Source: CAZFQG01 sp964520785
GTDB taxonomy: Bacteria > Planctomycetota > Planctomycetia > Pirellulales > Thermoguttaceae
NCBI GenBank assembly: GCA_964520785.1
Contig: CAZFQG010000276.1
Span: 1-5,966 of the forward strand
DNA: 5,966 nucleotides
Direction of reading: 5' to 3'
Positions 1 through 5,835 of the stretch are shown in pieces (positions within the stretch are counted from its first letter, which is position 1; each line of letters starts with the position of its first letter). Position numbers and translations under genes: made by a program. The notes under the pieces were generated by a model that was not told the DNA's origin, ran no database searches, and saw only the letters and a list, made by a program, of their open reading frames with translations.

Positions 1-2259
1 CACTTCAGTCAGTACGAGAAAGTCCTCGTTCTCCGGCTTGACAAGTGTCGCCTTCGTGTGGCCGTGCAGAGATGCATACTCATCACAAAGCGCCAACGCC
101 CACTGGTCCCCGGGACAGCCACGTTCGTCCGTGTATGTGACGAGATACCCTTGCTGCACCAGTACGGCGCGACCGTCTCGCATACCATATCCGGTATCAC
201 CTTGGACGCCGGCGCCGGCCGAGAGGTTATCATAGTACGTTCCTTCGACGGAGTCTCCGCAACCACACGACTGTATCTGCCCCGTAGCGAGGTTGACTGG
301 ATCGTTGGAGACGGGAGCGCCGCACGAAGGGCTATTCAGGACCGAGACCAGCCGGACGGCGGGAATCCGCGTCGCCCCACCGGAACCGACGCCGATCCGG
401 ACGGTAATCGTGCCGCTATTGGCGTAGACGGTGTCGCCCGACCAGTTCCAGTCGTAGCCGTCAATCTCCTGGTTCGACCAATGGAGGCATGTTTCGTCCA
501 GGTCGAAGCTCTGCTTGAGCGTACCGGCCGTGACGTCGCCGTCGTAGACCTCGATCGGGACGCTGTCGGAGAACCGCGAGTCGAGGACGTAATGCGTCCA
601 GACGTCGTAGTATCGCGGCGAAAGGCCGGTAAAGGTGAACGTGACGTAGGCGTCGGGATCCGTTCCGGACATCTCGCGGTAACGGCCGCCGAGGGCATCA
701 GCGGTCCAAACAGTGGAGAACCCGTTGCCAGATTCCACGTACCCGCCCTGATCCGCCGGGCCGATGATCGCCGATAGCGCGCGGACATTCATGTTCGTTT
801 GCGCCTGCGTGGAGGCGGGCGGGTGTTCACTGTTACCCGGAAAGGTCGCCACGGCGATCACGGCGTCTTCGGTCGGTCCCCACCCGAGCGTATCGACGGT
901 CGTCGACCAGTAGCCGCCATCGTTCGTTCCGGTACCCAAATTCGTATCCCCACCGTCGACCACGCCGTTGGCGTTGACATCGTGATAGAATGTGACGCTC
1001 TGACACTCGCTCCAAGCGTCGGCGATCATCGCCGTGAGGGTCATCGGCACGCCCGGCATCACCGTCTGCGCGGTCACTTCGGCCACACCACCGGGAATGA
1101 GCAGGCCGTTCGGATCGGCAATGCTGACGCTCGGCGTGCCGGGGCAGTCGAGCGTGAAGGTTCCGGGACCGGAAAGCGTGAGGCTCCCGGAGCCGATAAC
1201 GAACGCCCGCCGGGGGGTACTGGTGTTGAATACCAGCGAGGCGTTGTCGATAACCGTTCCCATGCCGAGCGAACCACCGGCGCCGCCGTTACCGACGCGG
1301 AGGGTGCCCCCCTCGATGGTGGTCTCGCCTTCATAGGTGTTGTCGCCAGTGAGTGTCAGAAGCGAATCCCCCATCTTCGTCAATCCTCCGGCGCCGGAGA
1401 CATCGCCGCTGATGGTGGCAAACGCGCCCCAACCGCCGGTGACCGTCAGGCCGGCCGCGTTCGATATCGATCCGTCAACCGTAACGGTCGATCCGGCCGA
1501 CTGCGTGAGGGTAATCGCGTCTTGAGCGGAGATTCCCCCGTCGATGTCGAGACTGGAACCGGTGCCCACGGTGGCGGTCAAACGGCCGATTTCCGAGAGG
1601 CCTCCCTCCACGCTGAGATCTGATCCGGAGGGGATGCTCATCGTGATACTACTCGAACCGGCGATACCATCGCCGATGGTCATGCTCGAACCGTAGCCCA
1701 ATTCCAGCGTCAGTTCACCGGTGCCGGAAATACCGCCGCCGACACTCATGGCGGAGCCGGACGGAACGTGGATATCCAGGGTGTCCGCGTTGGCGATACC
1801 GCCGCCGATGGTCAGATCACAACCATAACCCAGGTTGATTTCGGATTCGTCCGCGAAGCTGACCCCGGCCGGAAGGGAGGTGCCCGCTATGCCCGAATTC
1901 ACGGTAATATCGCCGCCGAGAAGGACCGCGTTTCCGGAGATCGAGAAGTTGTTCGAGGCGAAGGTGAGCGAATCGAACGCATAGGCGAGATCGTTTTGGG
2001 TGTTCGTCCGCGCGGTGCCACTGAAAACGAGGTCTTCCCCGGCGGAGGGCACCTGGCCACCCACCCAGTTCGCCCCGGTGCTCCAGAGATTGTCGCCCCC
2101 CGCCCCATTCCAGGTAACACTGAGCAGTTCCCGGGTTTCGAGGTGCTCCATCTGGAGCGATCTTCCGAAAGGGCGGGCCGAGCGATTCCCCCGGTTGCAC
2201 GACGCCTTCTTGCCAAATCCCAAACGACCCAGAATATCCCAACCCAAATTCCTGCGCAT
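1..2259 (-). CDS. Giant LEPR-XLL-type surface/secreted protein with autotransporter-like beta repeats, Ig-like and golvesin-like segments (N-terminal 753 residues, runs off left edge)
   Basis: The frame is open without a stop from the ATG at 2259 to base 1, so the C-terminus is missing. The start is set by an in-frame TAG three codons upstream and by a ribosome site AGGGGAG (2269-2275), 9 nt from the ATG. Residues in order: 1-33 are basic with no hydrophobic signal peptide; 40-47 read LETRELLS, the LEPR-XLL motif of large planctomycetal proteins; 49-65 carry the W-N-G...W...NW pattern that often opens autotransporter-type solenoids; 138-291 are seven 22-residue repeats; about 289-333 match the PATR/autotransporter-associated repeat (LTLTGDNTYEGETTIEGGTL). 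About 395-492 look Ig-like and include a calcium-loop-like D427-N429-N431-G-D435-D438. About 497-640 resemble golvesin/Xly carbohydrate-binding-type domains. At 653-660 is DPVNLATG, seen before Rhs/YD-repeat regions, and the tail carries Cys 646, 665, 667, 715 and 725. Inferred role: cell-surface or matrix protein. Its ligand is unknown. Confidence 0.88.
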   Translation of the reverse strand, partial: MRRNLGWDILGRLGFGKKASCNRGNRSARPFGRSLQMEHLETRELLSVTWNGAGGDNLWSTGANWVGGQVPSAGEDLVFSGTARTNTQNDLAYAFDSLTFASNNFSISGNAVLLGGDITVNSGIAGTSLPAGVSFADESEINLGYGCDLTIGGGIANADTLDIHVPSGSAMSVGGGISGTGELTLELGYGSSMTIGDGIAGSSSITMSIPSGSDLSVEGGLSEIGRLTATVGTGSSLDIDGGISAQDAITLTQSAGSTVTVDGSISNAAGLTVTGGWGAFATISGDVSGAGGLTKMGDSLLTLTGDNTYEGETTIEGGTLRVGNGGAGGSLGMGTVIDNASLVFNTSTPRRAFVIGSGSLTLSGPGTFTLDCPGTPSVSIADPNGLLIPGGVAEVTAQTVMPGVPMTLTAMIADAWSECQSVTFYHDVNANGVVDGGDTNLGTGTNDGGYWSTTVDTLGWGPTEDAVIAVATFPGNSEHPPASTQAQTNMNVRALSAIIGPADQGGYVESGNGFSTVWTADALGGRYREMSGTDPDAYVTFTFTGLSPRYYDVWTHYVLDSRFSDSVPIEVYDGDVTAGTLKQSFDLDETCLHWSNQEIDGYDWNWSGDTVYANSGTITVRIGVGSGGATRIPAVRLVSVLNSPSCGAPVSNDPVNLATGQIQSCGCGDSVEGTYYDNLSAGAGVQGDTGYGMRDGRAVLVQQGYLVTYTDERGCPGDQWALALCDEYASLHGHTKATLVKPENEDFLVLTEV
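1387..1848 (-). repeat. Seven tandem 66-bp units coding a 22-residue beta-solenoid repeat
   Basis: Residues 138-291 of the large surface protein divide into seven units of exactly 22 residues with no insertion or deletion. The shared pattern is roughly L-T-hydrophobic-x-hydrophobic-x-x-G-S-x-hydrophobic-x-hydrophobic-x-G-G-I-x. Examples are LGYGSSMTIGDGIA, IPSGSDLSVEGGLS and VGTGSSLDIDGGIS. The following PATR unit starts directly at residue 292. Units 1 and 3 share LGYG plus TIGxGIA, and units 2 and 4 share PSGS plus SVxGG, so a 44-residue super-repeat is visible in the first half. The regular alternation of hydrophobic, Gly and Ser residues fits one turn of a parallel beta-helix per unit (inference). 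The DNA copies have diverged in sequence, so this is an old expansion. Confidence 0.85.
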
Positions 2260-2550
2260 GGCCGACTACTCCCCTTTCGGTTTCTGAATGAATGGAGGTT
2301 TGTCTTCGTTTTCGCGCTACAAGCCGCAATGCGCGAAGGAGAGGTGCCGCGGTGTACCAATTGCCGGGAAATCACCAGACAAGACGGGCTTCCGCGAAAC
2401 ACATATCACAGCCGGAGGATGCCGTTTTGCCGACCTCCCGGCAGCCATCTCCTCGCGGACCGAATGAGCGAGTCGAGTGAAACCCCACCGGCTCGAAACG
2501 GTTCAGTTGCCAATAAATTACAGGCTCACCCAAAGCTCGTCAACAGTAGC

Positions 2551-2591
2551 CCTCGAAAAAAATGGACCAAGTTCGTCGGTTTTTTTCGAGG
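2551..2591. repeat. Perfect 12-bp inverted repeat with A7/T7 arms
   Basis: CCTCGAAAAAAA (2551-2562) and TTTTTTTCGAGG (2580-2591) are exact reverse complements around a 17-base spacer. As RNA this is a 12-bp stem, GC-rich at the base and A/U-rich at the top. Because the T-run lies inside the stem and not after it, this is not a classical terminator. However, a short inner pairing (GACC with GGTT) just before the plus-strand T7 could act as a weak one. As DNA it could be a protein-binding site. Function unknown. Confidence 0.5.
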
Positions 2592-2607
2592 AACAGCCGG
2601 GGAAGTG

Positions 2608-2629
2608 AAAAAAAGTCCCAGGCCGGACT
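2608..2629 (-). terminator. Possible rho-independent terminator for leftward transcription
   Basis: Read on the minus strand, AGTCC (2629-2625), a six-base loop and GGACT (2618-2614) form a 5-bp stem. It is followed directly by seven T residues (the A-run at 2608-2614, whose last A is also paired). The order stem then T-run only fits leftward transcription. The stem is short, so the call is weak. No confident gene on the minus strand ends here, which leaves open an unrecognised leftward transcript from 2630-3120 or read-in protection of the surface gene. Confidence 0.35.
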
Positions 2630-2743
2630 GAAACTGAACGGCACCCGGACTCCAGTGTATACCTTGGCATCACGAATTCCGAGTTCAGAAAGACAGAGGG
2701 ATGCCGTAATACCAAAAGGTTAAGCAGGGTAAAAGAGGCTACC

Positions 2744-2878
2744 GTGAGGAGCTGGAAGGTCAAGGAGAAAGGTGGCGGTTCCGGCGGAGCGAAGAAGGGA
2801 AAAGGCTTCGGGTCGAAGAGTTATACCACCCCTGATCTAATTGCTTTACCTCTGAAGAGGGATATTGATGAGGCGTAG
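2744..2878 (+). CDS. Possible small basic, Gly/Lys-rich protein (44 residues), unrecognised
   Basis: A GTG start at 2744, with AGAGG five bases upstream, gives 44 codons before TAG. The product begins MRSWKVKEKGGGSGGAKKGK and ends LPLKRDIDEA. It is strongly basic and Gly-rich in the first half and more ordinary in the second. The same frame is open back to a TGA at 2604-2606 but has no ATG in that extension. I recognise no family. A second small frame starts with ATG one base after this stop, so the two could be a small operon, or pieces of one decayed gene split by a frameshift. Chance is also possible given the length. Confidence 0.22.
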   Translation: MRSWKVKEKGGGSGGAKKGKGFGSKSYTTPDLIALPLKRDIDEA

Positions 2879-2879
2879 G

Positions 2880-2972
2880 ATGACGACGCCAAGCGCGGCA
2901 ATCGACGCGAATATCGAGATGCTTCGAACACTGGAGGATGGACTGGCCCGGCCGCGGAGAGAGCTGCAATGA
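2880..2972 (+). CDS. Possible 30-residue peptide following the 44-residue frame, unrecognised
   Basis: The ATG at 2880 lies one base after the TAG of the upstream small frame, with GAGG six bases before it, a spacing compatible with coupled translation. The product starts MTTPSAAIDANIEMLRTLED and looks like a short amphipathic helix ending in a basic tail. Third codon positions are mostly G or C, as in the confident genes here. It may be a genuine microprotein, the C-terminal remnant of a degraded gene, or chance. No homologous family is recognised. Confidence 0.22.
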   Translation: MTTPSAAIDANIEMLRTLEDGLARPRRELQ

Positions 2973-3080
2973 GCCGATGGCGAGGGAGGGATTGACGCGG
3001 CTTGCTCGATATCAGCTAATAATATCAGTTCAATAAGAAAGGTTCGGCGAGGCGAGTCAGAATATTTTGGCGGAAAGCCG

Positions 3081-3117
3081 GTGACATTGATCGCGAGAGG
3101 GCTTTACAGGATATGAT
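3081..3117 (+). promoter_or_regulatory. Candidate promoter for the lipoprotein methyltransferase gene
   Basis: In the AT-rich stretch upstream of the gene, GTGACA (3081-3086) lies 18 bases before TACAGG (3105-3110). TTGATC (3087-3092) lies 19 bases before TATGAT (3112-3117). Either could be a sigma-70-type -35/-10 pair, but neither is strong. A further weak pair is TTGACG (2992-2997) with CTAATA (3016-3021). All would leave a leader longer than 100 bases. This is a guess from pattern matching only. Confidence 0.25.
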
Positions 3118-3160
3118 ATTTAGGAGTCAAACATATTTGTCACATCGTGTTGCCGAAAAG

Positions 3161-3198
3161 AGTGTACAAATCCTGATACAGCTCAAGTAGTGTACAAA
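3161..3198 (+). repeat. Two identical 10-bp direct repeats upstream of the methyltransferase gene
   Basis: AGTGTACAAA occurs at 3161-3170 and again at 3189-3198, 28 bases apart start to start, in the leader just before the gene at 3243. Each copy contains the palindrome TGTACA. Paired identical sites in this position suggest binding of a dimeric or paired regulator, but no known operator consensus is recognised. Confidence 0.4.
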
Positions 3199-3242
3199 CG
3201 TGGAATTCATAAAGCGTTTTGAAACAAGGAGTTAAGACTGAC

Positions 3243-4118
3243 ATGTTTATTTCGATGCCGTTTGGTGGGACTCGTTCGATGAGGCGTACTAAAGCGTTTT
3301 CCGGAGTATCGTTGTTGTTGATGGTATCACTGGTCTTTTTGGCATCCTGTTCGAACGAGCAGGACAAGGCTGTTCAACCGGATGATCCACCCGAGGCGTC
3401 GGGTGACGCCGATGAATCCGTCGTTGCTCCGGAGGCTCCGGCCGAGGGGACCCAGGAGGAGCCGGCGGCCTCCGACGGCTCCGCGATTCCACCGGCGGAT
3501 GCCACCGGAATCGCGGACGGTTTGCTCGACACGCTCCCCGGCACGGCTGGGGACGCGTTGATCCCCCTTGATGTGCCAGCCGACCCATTCTCCGCGATTG
3601 ACGAGCCGGCGGACGACACGGGCCCGGCTCCCGGGCGGGAGCCGGACGTCCAGTTCGTGCCGACTCCGCAAGCGGTCGTGGACCGAATGCTCGAATTGGC
3701 GAACGTCTCCAAGGACGACGTGGTATACGATCTGGGTTGTGGTGACGGACGTATCGTCGTCACGGCGGCGAAGCAATTCGGCTGCAAGGCCGTCGGCGTC
3801 GACATCGACCCCGAGCGCGTGGAGGAATCGCGGAAGAACGTCCGCGAGAACGGTGTCGAGGAATTGGTGGAGATCAAGCAGGGCGATATCTTCGAACTCG
3901 ATCTCTCTCCCGCCAGCGTCATCACGCTTTACCTGCTGCCCGGCCTGAACGTGCGTCTCATTCCGCAGCTCGAGAAGCTCAAGCCCGGCACGCGGATCGT
4001 CTCACACGCATTCGACATGCAGGGCGTCGAGCCGGATAAGGTGGAGACCGTCAAGTCGGGGTCGAGCACGCCGCACACCGTATACCTGTGGACGACACCC
4101 CTGCGGAAGCAGGAATAG
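3243..4118 (+). CDS. Predicted lipoprotein with class I SAM-dependent methyltransferase domain
   Basis: This 291-residue protein has three parts. Residues 13-36 form a lipoprotein signal: basic MRRTK, a hydrophobic stretch, then the lipobox L33-A-S-C36, with Ser at +2. Residues 37 to about 135 are a disordered Ala/Pro/Asp/Glu-rich linker. From V139-P-T-P onward is a Rossmann-fold methyltransferase: motif I DLGCGDGR at 163-170, the acidic ribose-binding strand end VGVDID at 184-189, GDI at 214-216 and ITLYLLPGLN at 227-236. The domain resembles the FAM173/DOT1-like bacterial methyltransferases. The substrate is not predictable. The start at 3243 follows a perfect AAGGAG (3226-3231) at 11-base spacing. 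An ATG at 3279, preceded by GGTGGGA, would give the more usual signal-peptide length and is a real alternative. A TTG at 3219 is less likely because it precedes AAGGAG. Export of a SAM-using enzyme is odd, since SAM is cytoplasmic. The gene stands alone and converges on prmC. Confidence 0.88.
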   Translation: MFISMPFGGTRSMRRTKAFSGVSLLLMVSLVFLASCSNEQDKAVQPDDPPEASGDADESVVAPEAPAEGTQEEPAASDGSAIPPADATGIADGLLDTLPGTAGDALIPLDVPADPFSAIDEPADDTGPAPGREPDVQFVPTPQAVVDRMLELANVSKDDVVYDLGCGDGRIVVTAAKQFGCKAVGVDIDPERVEESRKNVRENGVEELVEIKQGDIFELDLSPASVITLYLLPGLNVRLIPQLEKLKPGTRIVSHAFDMQGVEPDKVETVKSGSSTPHTVYLWTTPLRKQE

Positions 4119-4120
4119 GC

Positions 4121-4134
4121 CGCCGGCAACGGCG
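4121..4134 (+). other. Small GC hairpin two bases after the methyltransferase stop
   Basis: CGCCG (4121-4125), a GCAA tetraloop of the GNRA class, and CGGCG (4130-4134) form a compact stem-loop right after the TAG. No T-run follows, so it is not a standard intrinsic terminator. It could protect the mRNA 3' end or help Rho-type termination. The rest of the convergent gap to 4313 shows only weak dyads. Confidence 0.3.
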
Positions 4135-4313
4135 TCCGCAACTCACACCGGCGTTTCCAGCCGCATCCCCCCACATAGCCGCCCCTCGCGGTGGACCGTG
4201 CGTCCGTTGCGCCTCCGGCTTTGATACCGCGGGCACTCCCCCGAATTGGGTTTCGCGACCGACGGGGTGAGTGCGATCGAGACGGTGGAGCGGGCGTGGA
4301 TTGAGATTTCGAT

Positions 4314-5189
4314 TTATGTCCTCGTCGCCTGAACCACGCGAGGGAGCCGGGACAGGTCTTTGATACTGGCGCCGGCGGCGTATTCCGGCGAGGCTTCGAT
4401 CAAGCCGAGGACGGCGTCGTGGATCATTGGACTGAGTTCGATGAACAGGGAGCCGCCCTCGTGAAGGCGTTCGGCCGAGTCGGCGAGAAGTCGTTCGATG
4501 ATTTCCGTGCCCCTGGGACCCGCCAGGAGAGCCTCGCGAGGTTCATGGTTCTTGACCTCCACGGCGAGGGCATCGAACTCAGTCTCGCTCACATACGGCG
4601 GATTGCTCGCGATCACGTGAAATCGCCTCTGGTGGGGCAGTTTTTCGAACAGGTCGCTCTGGAGGAATTCGATGCGATCATCCACCTCGTGGCGCTTGGC
4701 GTTGGCGCGCGCGATTTCCAGGGCATCGCTATTGACATCCAGTGCGCTGACTCGGGCGCGGGGAAGGTGCTTGGCCAGGCAGACGGCGATCACCCCGCTA
4801 CCGGTGCCGACATCACAGATATCGACCGGTGCCTCGGCGCAGAGGGCCCTGGCGGCGTCGAGGGCGGCGACGACCAGGAACTCCGTTTCCGGTCGGGGGA
4901 TCAAGACGGCGGACGAGACCTCGAACGTGAGCGAGTAGAACTCCTTTTTGCCGACGAGATAGGCGACCGGCTCTCCGGCGGCGCGGCGCCGGACGAACTC
5001 TCGGAACAGGGCTCTGGCATCTTCCGGCGGTTCCTCCAGAAAGGAGGTATACAGTTGAATCCGCTCGCATCCCAGTGATTGGGCAAGGAGGACCTCCGCG
5101 TCGAGTCGGGGACTTTCCGCGCCATGTCCCTTGAGATAGTCGGTCGTCCATTCCAGTAGTCGCCCGACGGTCCACGCTTCGGTGCTCAT
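4314..5189 (-). CDS. prmC: Peptide chain release factor N5-glutamine methyltransferase PrmC (HemK)
   Basis: PrmC transfers a methyl group from SAM to the glutamine of the GGQ motif in release factors RF1 and RF2, in the cytoplasm, and so improves translation termination. The 291-residue product has the family's usual length and order. A helical N-terminal substrate-binding domain spans about 1-85. Then come the hallmark IPRPETE at 97-103, SAM-binding DVGTGSG at 126-132, ALDV at 149-152, SDLFE at 178-182 and catalytic NPPY at 196-199. The start at 5189 is chosen because residues from there match the family N-terminus and AAGGGT (5195-5200) lies just upstream. The same frame stays open to an ATG at 5420, but that extension is Arg-rich, unlike PrmC, and would run through the likely promoter. 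prfA (RF1), its common neighbour, is not in the window. The next gene upstream encodes an Hpt protein. Confidence 0.95.
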   Translation of the reverse strand: MSTEAWTVGRLLEWTTDYLKGHGAESPRLDAEVLLAQSLGCERIQLYTSFLEEPPEDARALFREFVRRRAAGEPVAYLVGKKEFYSLTFEVSSAVLIPRPETEFLVVAALDAARALCAEAPVDICDVGTGSGVIAVCLAKHLPRARVSALDVNSDALEIARANAKRHEVDDRIEFLQSDLFEKLPHQRRFHVIASNPPYVSETEFDALAVEVKNHEPREALLAGPRGTEIIERLLADSAERLHEGGSLFIELSPMIHDAVLGLIEASPEYAAGASIKDLSRLPRVVQATRT

Positions 5190-5346
5190 GCTTGACCCTT
5201 TCGCGCCGCCGGGACGCGCGGGTTGGTCTTTGGAAGGTTCTCCCGAAGTACTCCATCGAAGATATAAAACACGGATTCCACGGCCTTTGCGAAAGCGGAC
5301 GCGATGCGGATTCCCCGGTTCGCCGCCGGAGCACGAATTGCCGTTG

Positions 5347-5375
5347 ATTGTATGCCGGCGGCCGATTCTCCGCAA
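5347..5375 (-). promoter_or_regulatory. Candidate sigma-70-type promoter for prmC
   Basis: Read on the minus strand, TTGCGG (5375-5370) and TACAAT (5352-5347) are separated by 17 bases. The -10 hexamer matches TATAAT at five of six positions; the -35 matches TTGACA at only three. It lies between hpt and prmC and would give prmC a leader of roughly 150 bases, supporting transcription independent of hpt. Confidence 0.45.
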
Positions 5376-5442
5376 GACAACGAGCCGCCGGTCCGCTGAA
5401 ATCCGCGCCGGCTCCGCCATGGAAAACGGAGTTTCGCGACGA

Positions 5443-5796
5443 TTATCGGTCGGACGGAGTTTTCTCCGAGTTCGCGGCCGGTGGCGTCCCGGCCGTCAGA
5501 CGCCGGCACAAATCGATCATCTCGTCCAGTGCTTCCAAGATGCGGGATTCGGGAAGTTCGTCGCGAACCGCCGTTTCCAGCATCTTCGCGGCCGGAGTAC
5601 CCTCATGAAAACCGTGGCTTCCCAGGGCCCCTTTGAGCTGATGGGCCGTTCTGCCGAGGCCGTCCCAGTCCTTCGCCGTGGCCTGCAGTTTCAGCGTTCC
5701 GATCCGATCCGGTATTTCGTCCACGAAGAGTTCCACGATCTCCCCCAAGACGGGGTCGGTTGCAAGGCTGGAATAAATAGGCTCGGCGTGCGACAT
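5443..5796 (-). CDS. Stand-alone Hpt (histidine phosphotransfer) domain protein
   Basis: Hpt proteins are cytoplasmic carriers in multistep phosphorelays. They take a phosphoryl group from the receiver domain of a hybrid histidine kinase and pass it to a response regulator. This 117-residue protein is essentially one helical-bundle Hpt domain. The signature AHQLKGALGSHGF spans 51-63, with the phospho-accepting His at 52 and the conserved Lys55 and Gly56. Residues 17-31 (LGEIVELFVDEIPDR) fit the first helix of planctomycetal Hpt proteins as I remember them. The C-terminal 15 or so residues look disordered. The start at 5796 has AGAAGG six bases upstream. An in-frame ATG at 5859 would add a 21-residue tail that is Pro/Arg/Ser-rich and overlaps the dyad at 5836-5867, so I reject it. 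No kinase or response regulator is nearby, making this an orphan phosphotransfer protein. Confidence 0.9.
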   Translation of the reverse strand: MSHAEPIYSSLATDPVLGEIVELFVDEIPDRIGTLKLQATAKDWDGLGRTAHQLKGALGSHGFHEGTPAAKMLETAVRDELPESRILEALDEMIDLCRRLTAGTPPAANSEKTPSDR

Positions 5797-5835
5797 GAGG
5801 GGCCTTCTACTTGGAGAGGGTTCTAAGATGCTGGA

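Larger units (their letters stand above)
2260..3242. other. 983-base intergenic region between divergent genes
   Basis: The surface protein gene leaves this region leftward and the lipoprotein methyltransferase gene leaves it rightward, so promoters for both should lie here. No confident protein-coding gene is present. The half next to the surface gene (2260-2520) holds that gene's ribosome site and a small hairpin at 2428-2443 (TGCCG, six-base loop, CGGCA) without a T-run. I found no convincing -35/-10 pair there. The middle has a 12-bp inverted repeat, a leftward terminator-like hairpin and two small reading frames. The right part (about 3000-3240) is clearly richer in A and T and has several weak promoter matches. 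Separate entries describe these. I see no tRNA or known riboswitch. Confidence 0.7.

Noticed and set aside
2428..2443. Hairpin TGCCG-N6-CGGCA upstream of the surface gene
   Set aside because: It has only a 5-bp stem, no T-run in either direction, and no position near a start codon; not enough to call a regulatory element.
58..2631. Long plus-strand open frames (58-777, 799-1623, 1768-2631)
   Set aside because: They lie antisense to the surface protein gene, whose repeats and domain motifs are clear. Their products are Arg/Gly-rich without motifs, as expected for shadows in GC-rich DNA.
2518..2969. Minus-strand ATG frames of 81 codons (2518-2763) and 69 codons (2760-2969)
   Set aside because: Neither has a convincing ribosome site, motif or codon bias. 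The first also runs through both hairpins, including the terminator-like one.
2846..3119. Minus-strand open frame with a prepilin-like TFLIELIL and a hydrophobic end (IAALGVVIL)
   Set aside because: It has no ATG, GTG or TTG start in a sensible place, no Gly/Ala cleavage residue before the Phe of a true prepilin, and unbiased codon use. The likeness is probably chance.
3219..3242. TTG start for the lipoprotein methyltransferase
   Set aside because: It precedes the AAGGAG ribosome site that fits the ATG at 3243, and adds nothing to the signal peptide.
4419..5078. 219-codon plus-strand open frame
   Set aside because: It lies fully antisense to prmC, which has all family motifs. The product is a complementary shadow.
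5190..5420. Upstream extension of prmC to an ATG at 5420
   Set aside because: The added 77 residues are Arg/Gly-rich and unlike PrmC, cover the candidate promoter, and the ATG at 5189 has its own ribosome site.
5182..5826. 214-codon plus-strand frame across the hpt region
   Set aside because: It is antisense to the Hpt gene and the prmC promoter region; the product has no recognisable features.
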